A DNA stretch of 20,194 nt, from the NCBI GenBank assembly GCA_037176905.1, contig JBBBWG010011835.1, positions 1 through 20,194 of the forward strand. The letters are read 5' to 3'. Below, in pieces: positions 1-8,777 of this stretch (position 1 is the stretch's first letter; each line of letters begins with the position of its first letter). The position numbers were made by a program, and so were the translations under genes. The stretch comes from Azolla pinnata. Taxonomy: Eukaryota; Streptophyta; Polypodiopsida; Salviniales; Salviniaceae. Under the pieces are notes generated by a model. The model saw only the letters and a list, made by a program, of their open reading frames with translations. It had not been told where the DNA came from and searched no databases.

Positions 1-480
1 GTTTCCATGTGGCTTGCGCCCTTTGACGAAGATCAATACTAGTGGAACAAGTGATCAACCCATGTTGACCTAAAGCGCGGTTTAAGCAATGAAAATTTGG
101 TCTCATTAAGCTTAAACCGAAAGTCGCCACCTCTCCTATTTCCTTTGCTTGATGGAGGTAGATATCATCAACAAGCAAGTTGTGCAGGAAATCTATGCCA
201 AAAAAGTCGACGTCCACAAGCATTACCCTCTCTACATGAACCTGAATTGGATCGATCGAACGGCTACATCTGAACTGTACTAAACCGTAGCGAGTGAGCT
301 ACACCGCACGACACTTTACATACATGCACACTTTCTATCTTATCGATAAAAAAAACACCTGCTCATAAAACTTTCTAGTTTTCTTCGGCATTGACCAACA
401 GCCAGCACATCGATCCGGCTTGCTAGCTCCATCATTTAGACGAGTACAAAGAGCCGATTTGATCGAAGAAGCCGAATCGG
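1..480. other. Intergenic DNA, no gene recognised
   Basis: I see no gene here. A 43-codon ATG frame (152-283) has no recognisable domain. The one structure visible is an imperfect inverted repeat at 78-119: CGGTTTAAGC pairs with GCTTAAACCG, and the inner bases AATGA pair with TCATT across a 10-base loop, with a 2-base bulge. The right end (about 435-480) carries repeated GCCGAATCGGCT-like words just before the purine-rich minisatellite begins. Confidence 0.5.
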
Positions 481-992
481 CTGATGAATCTGGACAAATC
501 AAGGGACCCAATCGGACGTGGGAAGAAGCAAAGAGGCAGAAGTAGAAGCAACGAAACAGAAACAGAAATAGAAACTGAAATTGAAACTTAAACTGAAACT
601 GAAGCAGAAACCTCGAGGGGGCATTTTGTGGACGAATCTAGATAGATCAAGGGACCCGATCGGACATGGGCAGAAGCAAAGAAATAGAAGCAGAAGCAAA
701 GAAACAGAAACAAAAACAAAAACAAAAACAAAAACAGAAGCAGAAAATAGAAACAGACGCAGAAGCAAAAGCAGAAAATTGGAACTGAAACCTCGGGGGG
801 CATTTTGTGGACGAATCTGGACAGATCAAGGGACCCAATCGGACATGGGTAGAAGCAAAGAAACAGAAGCAAAAGCAAAGAAACAGAAGCAGAAACAGAA
901 ACAGAAACAGAAACAGAAACAGAAGCAGAAAACTGGAACAGAAACAGAAGCAGAAAACTGGAACAGAAACCTCGGGGGGCATTTTGTGGAAT
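481..992. repeat. Polypurine minisatellite, about 180-bp units filled with GAAACA/GAAGCA hexamers
   Basis: A unit beginning CCTCGGGGGGCATTTTGTGG recurs at about 611, 791 and 970 (spacing about 180). Each of the first two continues into a conserved stretch containing AATCAAGGGACCC-like sequence (copies at 501, 649 and 828) and then a run of AGAAAC/AGAAGC hexamers. The plus strand is almost pure purine for hundreds of bases. Long reading frames rich in Lys/Gln/Asn/Arg (plus) or Phe/Cys/Ser (minus) across it are artefacts of the repeat. It lies just upstream of the SARAF-like start at 1077, so it occupies the promoter or leader of that gene. Confidence 0.85.
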
Positions 993-1076
993 ATACACAA
1001 ACGTTTCACGCGAGAGTTGGTTTACCAAAATCCCGCGATTGCCCTTTTGGGCGATTTCTCTCTGCAAGCGCCCGCC

Positions 1077-2649
1077 ATGGCCATGGAAACCTCGGTCCGC
1101 TCTGCGCTTCTCGCCGCCGCTCTTTGCCTCCTCTGCCTCCGCTCTTCGGCCTCCTACGCCCCCTTCGGGAAGCCCCTGCGCCTCTCCTCCGTCCCTTCTC
1201 TGACCTTCTCCGCCGGGAGGTACGCCACGTATCGCAGGTCTTCTCCCATCAGACAGCTCGTGTGCGAGAAGGGCTGCCACTTGCACGATCCCGGTGAGAT
1301 TTTCTAAATGCGGGAATCCTCTCATCGTTCGTATTCCGGTGTTCCTCAGAAGTGCCGCTTTGTGGATGTGTATGAGCGAGTAGTCGTTTTAGGTTGATCG
1401 GGCTCAAAAAGATGATGTTTTTCATGCTTAGAAGTGTGGTCCGCTTCTCCTGGGTTTAAGGACGAGCATGGTGTTGCAGAAGGACGAAGAATTTCTGTAA
1501 GAACGTGTGAAATTATGCATGCATACCATTGCAGAATTTAGTTCTACCTTCTATTCGTTGGCCTACCATATTCGATAGCAGACCTAGAATCAGAGGTGAA
1601 GAATTTCCGCAATAACATGGAAATTTTTTGAAATGCATACGTATGCCTGAGATTCCAATGGAGTAGAGAAACGTTAACACGTGCTAGTTTATCATCAATG
1701 GGTTCCTTGTAATTCTATCGTGATTTTGCATGGATTGTTTGATGCTTAACTCTGCTACTCATTCGTTGTCTGTCTGATTGAGCATCTATTTACAGTTTCA
1801 AATTGAAGTTTAGTGAACCAATTTTTAATGCAAGCGCTTCTTTACTCTTTAAATGTGAAGTGTCATTCTTCGTGCCTATCAAAGTGATCAGCTATATGCA
1901 TTTTAGCATTTTTACTGTTTCTATCTATCCAGAGAGAGTCGATGATATTTGGCACATTGTCTGCAATTATTGGGTTTAGGGTTTAGGTTAAGATTATGAG
2001 TATTTATGAAATACAGAACTTGTGTATGTAGTTCACAGATGAAGTGCGATGCACGAATGTTCTGCTGAAAGATAACGAAGTGTTCTGGGAATGTGAAGCA
2101 GACTTGCCATCTGATGTTTCCCTCAAAGACACAGAAGTAAACTGTGAGGTAATTCGAAGATATCTCCTCTATCCCCACCATCACAACATTATACTCCATA
2201 TATAACGAGTTTTCTCCGTAAACAATTCTTAAATATCTCATTTTTTTTCCAATCTCCATCATTTGATATCCTACATGTAGATAGCATTATCAGGTTGGCA
2301 GATCTTGAAATTAATATTTCCTCAGGGGTATGATTCTAAGGAAGATGAAAATGTTTTGGAAGGGAGTTGTGGTCTCAAGTACTCGCTGGTTCGAAAAGGT
2401 ATGTGAATTTGTGTATGTTTTCATGGCCTTGTCCTTTTATATAGGTAACTTAAGTGTACGTATCATTTTATTTTAGGTTATTGTCTTCAAATGTATAGCA
2501 TGTAAGGATTATTGAAAGTTCTGAAATGAGATAAAATGAATGCAAATGCAGGTTCTGAGAGAAGGTCTGGATATCAGTATTGGCTGCTTTTGATGACAAT
2601 CATATTGGTACCATTGCATTTATATACCATATGGTACAGAAGAACATAA
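1077..2649 (+). CDS. SARAF-family ER membrane protein, short form, four exons
   Basis: SARAF (store-operated calcium entry-associated regulatory factor, formerly DUF1183) is an ER membrane protein that in animals restrains calcium refilling by binding STIM; its plant role is not established. Exons read 1077-1293, 2039-2148, 2326-2398 and 2552-2649, all with GT...AG introns and matching phases (1, 0, 1), giving 165 residues. Residues 1-26 look like a signal peptide. The lumenal domain keeps the family pattern: SLTFSAGRYATYRRSSPIRQ, then six cysteines (63, 67, 77, 91, 108, 124) with VFWECEADL, CEGYDSKEDENVL and GSCGLKYSL. One membrane helix spans about 142-160. The chain stops five residues later (YRRT), so the long cytosolic tail of animal SARAF (human about 339 residues) is absent. 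The start GCCATGG has ideal context. Alternative 3' splicing could add a tail. Family assignment is strong by eye; exon ends are inferred. Confidence 0.88.
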
Positions 2650-3660
2650 ATCCTCTTTTGGGATATTTCTTCTTCAATTTATGTATCTCATGTTCGGATC
2701 TTTGTAATGTCCAGCATATGGAATGTAAGAGAATGGCAAATTATCACATATCTGAATACAACTTTCTTGCCATCATCTTGTATGTGCTTATTAACGTGCT
2801 CATCCATCGCCATTGTGGCTTGTTTTAGAGGTGATATGGTCTAAATTTAAACTCGTGTTCTCGTGAAGTGGATTATGCTCTAAATTCAAATAGATTGTTG
2901 GCATATATTGAAGGTTTAGAAAGACCTGAGCTGACTGTTGCTATTTTAAATTGTTCAAGTAGCATAAAATGTTCCTAATTCTTTAGGAATGAGTATCAGG
3001 GTGCATCTTTTAGTAGATGTACAACTATAAGGCAAGATTACATTGGCTGGCTAATTTAATAAGGAGTGATCTTGAAATCATTAGGATATCCCCACCTCAA
3101 AGAGAAAGAGAACATTTTATTAAGTAGTCATACCTTCAAGCTATATACTTAATCGTGTTTATGTTTCAATTTTGGTAGCTTTCATTCAGTGTGGCATTAA
3201 AATAAGATTTGATAGAAAAATTCAGTCCAGATTCATGGATTGTGCTTCAAGTTATTATTCCAGAAGTGGAATTTGATGTGGATGTAGTGATTTTGATTCT
3301 ATATTGTCATTTCGATAGGAAATATTTGGCATTGATTGTTAGAAGTTGACGTTATCATAGCATTTGAAACACCATAAAATTTCGGTATGAGGTTTTGGTC
3401 ACGAAACTTGGTGTGGATATATGGAATTCGAATCGAAGATGATGTTTTGACAGCAGAATTCGGTGTGCGGTTTGTAAGGTGAAAGTTTCAGTGACGAAAA
3501 AATTGAAGTTTGTGATCACAATTTAGAGACAAAATTCAGCGAAGATTAGTGGACATTTTTGAGCAGCCGCTGAATCAAAAAACCTTCTCTTCCTCTTGGA
3601 AGAAGTATTCTGTCAAGAGGTCTATTTCTGTAATTTTGGAGAAGAAGAGGACTGTTTTTG
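2650..3660. other. Intergenic region between SARAF-like and SNAPIN-like genes
   Basis: AT-rich sequence with stops in all frames. It should hold the 3' UTR of the upstream gene and the promoter and leader of the next one. I see no canonical AATAAA signal close to the stop, and no RNA gene or clear repeat. Confidence 0.5.
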
Positions 3661-3726
3661 AAAGTTTGGCTTTCAACATGGAACGAAGAACAACAACACA
3701 CGCACGCAGAAGCACAGAATCTGGCT

Positions 3727-5521
3727 ATGGCGGAAGCTGCTTCTTCGTCTTCTTCTCCCCTGGCGGAAGCCGTTCCTCCTCCTCCTCCTCCTCCTCCTTC
3801 TTCTCCCCTGGAGGTTTCATTGCCTGAATCTCGTGGAAACAACGGCGCGGAGGAGCCCTTTGTCCGGCCTTCCGCAAGTCCTGAACCAAATCCTCCTTCC
3901 AATGAAGAAGACATCCCACCTGCTCCTGCTCCTGCTCCTGCTCCTGATCCACATTCGCATAGAGCGAACAGGAAGCCTCCCCTTGACGATCTAGCCAGAG
4001 GCATCTCCTGCGTGATGGGCCCGGTCATGAACAATTTCGAGGTGGGCGTTGAGGGTTGTTTGAAGAGCCAGAGCATCTTGGCCAGTAGCATCGATCGGCT
4101 TACCAGAGGTATTCTTCTTCTTCTTCTTCTTCATCTTTGTTCTTGTGTTTTTGGGCTCGTTTCTCTGCAGCCCGGGGTGAAGCTAAATGCGGTAAAAGGA
4201 GCCATTTTTCCATCGCTTATCCATGTGAAAGGACAAGAAGGCAAATAGCTTGTTGCAGTGTCTTAACCTCACTATGCGCCTTAGTAAATTCTTGGCTTTT
4301 TTCCAGGCTATGACCTATAGTTGTGAAAGGAAAGAAAGGAAAGAAAATTTTCATATCTTCTTCTAAAGGCCACCATGGCTGATCAGACGAAAACATACAA
4401 CAATATGGTGTATGTATTTTAAAATCACCCATAGGAAGGAAAGCAGTAAGGGGTGTTATCAATTAAAGTGAGATGCAAAATGCATGATACATTTAGATGC
4501 TATGGAAAAAAGCATGATAGGGAAACTTTCACCTCCATTCAATTTTCTCAAAGCGAAGTGTGGCTGTTAATGTTGATGTCAATGTGTCTCTGGATCTCAG
4601 TGTAACTGATAACCCAACCGTAACTTCTAGAGAGAAGGAGAGATGTTTATGAAAACGGAGAAAAGAAAGGAAGAAAAAAGAAGGCTATATTAATGTTTAT
4701 TGAAGGCTAACATGGCCCATGAGACTAAAGCATACAAGAATGTGATGTATGTCCTGTCAGTATCCATAACAAAGTAAACGTAAAGAGTGGTATCATACAT
4801 AAAAGAAACTGCTATCTTTTAAGGTTTTCAGAACTCGACAAGCTGCTGGAAGACGCTCCTGTTCCTTTGGTGATGCAACATGCAACAAAGCTTTCTAGTG
4901 TACGAAGTCGCATAGCTTCTCTGAGTGCTAGTTTGCGTATCATCCAGAAACGAATGGAGAGCATCGACAGATTGATTACTGGATATGGTAATCTCAAGTC
5001 TTGTTTCTTGTATTAGAAAGAAACTAAAGTGTATAATAATGCTGCAACTGACGTGAGATGCTGATTGATGGAGCTCTTAATTTGTTTGCTATATAGATGT
5101 AAGAACAAAACAGGCAAAGGTGCAGCAAGCATCTCATGCTCCCTCAGCCGTGCTTACCGAGCTTGTCTATGATGGAGAAACAGCTGATAAGGATTTGCAT
5201 GCTAGACTATTTCCCAAGGATGAAGAACAGGATGCGAAGATGAGCATGGAAGGCAGTAACATTCCCAATGACCAGCATTCACAAGATGCTAAGAATGAGC
5301 CATCTTTGGAGAGTATCTGCATCATCGACACTAATGAGGAGGCAATAGGTGACAGTGAACCTGATGAAGCCAGTCATGTTGATACTAAGAATGAGTCATC
5401 TTTGGAGGATATCTGCGTGGACTCTAATGAGGAGGTAAGAGGTTATAATGCGCCTGATGAAGCAAGTCATGTTGGGAAGAGAATGGAACCAGAACAAGAA
5501 AAATCTGAACAAGCATCATGA
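3727..5521 (+). CDS. SNAPIN-like BLOC-1/BORC subunit, three exons
   Basis: SNAPIN-family proteins are small coiled-coil subunits of BLOC-1 and BORC, complexes that control endosomal sorting and lysosome or vacuole positioning. Exons 3727-4108, 4832-4987 and 5097-5521 join in phase 1 to give 320 residues. Residues 1-85 are low-complexity (Ser run, eight-Pro run, PAPAPAPAP). Residues 88-179 form the helical domain: DDLARGISCVMGPV, SQSILASSIDRLTRELDKLL, EDAPVPLVMQHATKLSSVR and IIQKRMESIDRLI align in order with human SNAPIN (136 residues). Residues 180-320 are an acidic, probably disordered tail containing a 32-residue tandem duplication (243-274 and 275-305). The ATG at 3727 is the first ATG in its frame; another ATG at 3678 in a different frame overlaps it. 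Intron 1 (723 bp) carries an internal repeat. The family call is fairly sure; membership of BLOC-1 versus BORC is not resolved. Confidence 0.85.
4366..4801. repeat. Diverged direct repeat inside intron 1 of the SNAPIN-like gene
   Basis: About 100 bases at 4366-4465 recur at 4702-4801. Shared landmarks in order are AAGGCCACCATGGC versus AAGGCTAACATGGC, AAACATACAACAATATGGTG versus AAGCATACAAGAATGTGATG, TGTATGTA versus TGTATGTC, and GGTGTTATCA versus GTGGTATCA. Both copies are preceded by a purine-rich GGAAAGAAAG-like stretch, so the duplicated unit may be about 335 bp long with strongly diverged middle parts. Neither copy shows coding signal. Confidence 0.7.
5285..5473 (+). repeat. Tandem duplication within the SNAPIN-like acidic tail
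   Basis: Two adjacent in-frame units, 96 bp at 5285-5380 and 93 bp at 5381-5473, encode DAKNEPSLESICIIDTNEEA... and DTKNESSLEDICVDSNEEV..., both ending PDEASHV. Each unit has a short hydrophobic core (ICII or ICV) flanked by acidic residues. The nucleotide copies remain close (GATGCTAAGAATGAG versus GATACTAAGAATGAG), so the duplication appears fairly recent relative to the gene. Confidence 0.85.
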
Positions 5522-6904
5522 AGATGAAAGCCACAAATGAGAAACAAACGGTTTACTATACTTCCAGCGGCTTTGGCATATCTCAGTCTCCCCATACATG
5601 ATGAAGTCGATGGATTTGGTTTATGTTTGAGTGAAAGGAAAATAATGCATACAGATCATGACCTTTAACTTGTCCTCAACTTGCAAGAAATCTGACACAT
5701 CGTATTGTCGATGTCATTCATGAAAATGTTGTAGATGATTAAGTGACATGTGGATGGTTAGCAATAAGCTAAAGTGCGAAGCAATATGTTGTGATCCCGT
5801 AATCGCATAAGTTGTCATAACAGTGAATACGGGGGTGGTTACATTGATGTCTCCTTGGTCATTGCATTTTTGTTCGACTTGAAGTACTAAACTCAATTAC
5901 TTCTTTCATTGAGAAGATGACTTGTATGTGGTTGCAGTTGGAAAGATAGATGGCACTTCTGAAGCAAGCAATAATAGTGCCGCATGAAATCGTGAGAGCA
6001 GAGTTTGCTGTATTGCCTTTGTAGTATGTAGTTCAAGCACTATTTTCATCTAATTATAGTTTTTGCTAATAATTGGATATATGGCCAATCGCAAAAGCGG
6101 TTAACTTGACGATCTTTTGAACATCTAGATCAAATCATATGAGTGCGATGAGGACATAGTATGTCATGAAACTCAGTTTGCATTTAATATCCTACATTCT
6201 CTCAACTACGACCATGATTCATCCAGAACTTTAATCTCTCATGGAGGTTATCATAAGGTGACACACTGAGCTTGATATATAACAAATTCATATTTGAGTA
6301 TAGGTGGAATATTATATCATATTAGCCACTGAATGTTTTATTATAAGGAATATTTCATGCATTTTGTTGAGTTTATATGCTTCATTGTACAATTTAAATT
6401 TTCATCATTATATGTACCGAGCAGAGTTTTATTGAATCACCGTCTTGAGATTAAACAATCGGTATGTTAACGGCGTTCTAAGAGAGGTGTAAAGATGTGA
6501 AAGATTGAACGTGTACGCAACAAGAGGGGCATATTGAGAATTGACGAATATATGGGGAGAAAGAGCGATTAGAGTACATATATATTTCATCTCGAGAACA
6601 AAATCATCTAACTGTACATGATGCCTTCCTGGGCTTTAACGATATACAAGTTGATACATGGAAATGCAAAACTGCTTAAGTCTACAATTAGACTGATTTG
6701 TCTTGTCGGAGAATTAACTTTTACTCTTTACGACGATTCCGAAATCTAGCTACAATTAATTACTCGGCACGTGATGTCGAGCTTGTCTCTCACGCAACAT
6801 GTTTTGTTACGTTTACAAGGCATAATGTATCTCGTTCTTCGACGATTACACGAGACGGTGACGATTAATAATGTATTTTTTTTCGACGATTATGTGAGAT
6901 GGGA
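5522..6904. other. 3' UTR and AT-rich intergenic DNA
   Basis: No gene recognised. AATAAT at 5641-5646, about 120 bases after the SNAPIN-like stop, is a possible near-upstream polyadenylation element. The rest is AT-rich with dense stops. I see no tRNA, no repeat array and no transposon protein remnant. Confidence 0.45.
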
Positions 6905-7341
6905 GAATTACTGAAGAACAACCCCTAACAAAATAATATAAATTACATTTTAACGCCTGCCAGAACTAGAAATTACGAAGTAACGCCTAGTTTGGAAAGG
7001 CAATGCACAATTGATTGATTGATAGCGAATCGCAATGAACGAATTGATTAGCGCTCAATGGATTGACATTAAATTAACGCCCAATTCATTGATCAACACC
7101 GAATTAACACTTCAATAAATTAGTTAGATTCGAAAATTACTAGCTTTTGTTAATCGAATACGGTAAAGGAATAGATTAGGATCAATTAGTGGGAAGCGAC
7201 CAGGAGTGTTAAAAATCAATTAAAATTACAGTAGCGGAATTAATTGGGTACTCAGTTTTAGACGTGGAAGATAAGAGCGGGCGTTAATCTGTAATTTCTG
7301 ATTTCAGTAGGCAATAAAATGCAGTTTAAAATTGGGAAATT
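6905..7341. mobile_element. MITE-like terminal-inverted-repeat element, copy 1
   Basis: The left end (GAATTACTGAAGAACAACCC, then CTAACAAAATAATA and ACATTTTAACGCCT) matches the reverse complement of the right end of the element at 13251-13683. Its right half, reverse-complemented (TGCCTACTGAAATCAGAAAT, then AGATTAACGCCCGCTC, ATCTTCCAC and CCCAATTAATTC), matches the left half of that same element almost word for word. It carries no coding capacity, so it would be non-autonomous. The superfamily is undetermined and no clear target-site duplication was seen. Confidence 0.65.
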
Positions 7342-7670
7342 AAGTTACCAAAAGACGCCTAGCAAACTTATAAACTACATTTTAACGCCCACTAGTTTTA
7401 AAAAACTAATTACTCGATTAAGTCCACCAGTTAGATTCTCGATTCGAAAATTACTGAACTTTTGTAATTAATGGAATGCAGCAGCGAGGGAATCGATTCG
7501 GATCGATCAGCGGGGAGGGATTAGGAATAAAATCGGATATATATATAACTAGAGGAATTAATTGGGGAGTTAGTGTTTAGTGGAATTGGATAATTAGATT
7601 AGGCATTGATTTGGCAATCTCTGATTTCATCAGTAAGGCGTTCGTAAACGTAATTTAGAATTCTCCCGAG
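7342..7670. mobile_element. MITE-like element, copy 2, head-to-tail with copy 1
   Basis: It begins AAGTTACCAAAAGACGCCTA, then AACTACATTTTAACGCCCAC, the same terminal sequence as copy 1 and as the reverse complement of the right end of the 13251 element. The interior repeats copy 1 (GATTCGAAAATTACT, then CTTTTGT; GGAATTAATTGGG; TCTGATTTCA, then AGTA). The right end stops near GAATTCTCCCGAG, so about 20 outer bases of the terminal repeat seem to be missing. It is about 100 bases shorter than the other copies. The tandem arrangement may reflect insertion next to a sister copy or unequal exchange. Confidence 0.6.
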
Positions 7671-7746
7671 TTTCAAATGGACCTGCAATATGTATGTGCA
7701 AATACAAATAGTAAATGGATTAATGCGGCTAAGCTAATTCAGTCGC

Positions 7747-7754
7747 TATATTAA
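7747..7754 (+). promoter_or_regulatory. Possible TATA box upstream of the His-rich frame
   Basis: TATATTAA lies in a locally GC-richer context (GTCGC before, GCAGCGCC after), 130 bases before the ATG at 7884 and 205 bases before the alternative ATG at 7959. Position and sequence fit a plant core promoter, but AT-rich DNA yields such words by chance. Confidence 0.3.
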
Positions 7755-7883
7755 GCAGCGCCTACGCTAAATTAGGGCTAGCTGCGCCGCCATGCAGAAT
7801 TACATGCATATACAGATATGCTTGGATCAGTACGTCCAACGATCGACGTATGATTCATTAGCAGTAAAGCTAATTCCGCCGAT

Positions 7884-7905
7884 ATGTGCAGTAGCTGCCC
7901 TAGCG

Positions 7906-7956
<51 letters not shown>

Positions 7957-8777
7957 TGATGATCATGCTAATCATCCTCCTCCTCCTGCTCATCAGCTGC
8001 ACCAGCTTCAGCACCGCTCAGATGCAGATGATGGGTACGAGGAGCCGGATCCGCACCATGCCCGGATCAGCTGCTCATGATCTTATACGTCGTCATGCAC
8101 CATCATCATCATCATCACCATCACCATCATCATCATCATCATCGTCGTCGTCGTCTTCTTCTTGGACATCAGATTCAGCGTTCGTACGCGGCCGGATGAT
8201 GCTGAATCTATTCGCCCCCGATCACCATCACATTAGCGCCGTGCCGGATCATCATGTGCAGGTCGCAGCTGGTCGTGAATATCCAGGCGGCGAGTATTCT
8301 GCAGCGCCTAGTCCGCTTCAATCTCCATATTCAGCTGATCCCCGGCAACATCCGCAGGATGATCATCCTCACCAGCTGCACCATCATCATCATGATCATC
8401 ATCATCGGGATCGTGATCATGATCTGCAATACCACCGCCATGATCATCATCCAAGTGCAGCCGCGAGTCCGCAGGATGATGCAGCAGCTGTGCATCATGT
8501 GTGCTTCCCGGGCGGCTATGTGGATGTGCCAGGCGACGACATCACGCCCTCCACGCCTCTCATCACCAGCGGCGTTGACACTATTAATCCCAGCGCCCGC
8601 GGCCCTGCAAGCAGCAGCTCGTGCTCTAATCATGCCGGAAATCCCGTGAGTTCTAATAGCAAATCCGGTGATGAATCAGATGATGATCGGCGATCAGCAA
8701 CTGCAGCTGCAGCAGCGCCGGCACCTGCAGCTGCCCAGTATAACTACAACTACTCGCATGGCCGCCGCTGGTGGTGA
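7884..8777 (+). CDS. Unrecognised His/Ser/Asp-rich protein with a signal-peptide-like helix
   Basis: I do not recognise a family. The frame gives 297 residues from ATG 7884 (in-frame stop at 7851). Residues 9-24 are nine His then seven Gln, followed by MIMLIILLLLLISCTSFSTA (26-45), which looks like a signal peptide cleaved before Gln46. Starting instead at ATG 7959 would place this helix at the very N-terminus (272 residues), the arrangement expected of a secreted protein. Downstream come a Ser-rich block (72-93), several His/Asp clusters (HHHHHDHHHRDRDHD), PGGYVDVPGDDITPSTPL, an acidic GDESDDDRR, an Ala/Pro run and a terminal NYNYSHGRRWW. The frame coincides with a GC-richer island in AT-rich DNA full of stops, which argues for a real exon. 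Against it: trinucleotide repeats (CAT, CAG, TCA) can keep a frame open by chance, and no splice partner was identified. Only one weak candidate TATA box was seen. Confidence 0.4.

Noticed and set aside
152..283. 43-codon ATG frame near the left edge
   Set aside because: No recognisable domain, no flanking exon, and its length is expected by chance.
581..1297. 238-residue plus-strand and 245-residue minus-strand open frames
   Set aside because: Their composition is dictated by the GAAACA/GAAGCA repeat; the 3' part overlaps the true SARAF-like exon 1 in other frames.
1921..2262. 113-residue minus-strand frame
   Set aside because: It lies antisense across SARAF-like exon 2 and its introns; the plus strand there has family homology and splice signals.
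2580..2828. 82-residue plus-strand frame at the end of the SARAF-like gene
   Set aside because: It is a different frame over the last exon; the spliced frame gives the expected membrane helix and stop.
3546..4091. 181-residue minus-strand frame rich in Gly
   Set aside because: Shadow of the proline-rich SNAPIN-like exon 1.
7884..8777. Possible duplicate of the MYB C-terminal region
   Set aside because: Both are rich in GATCATC words and His/Asp codons, but no shared motif or residue order could be aligned.
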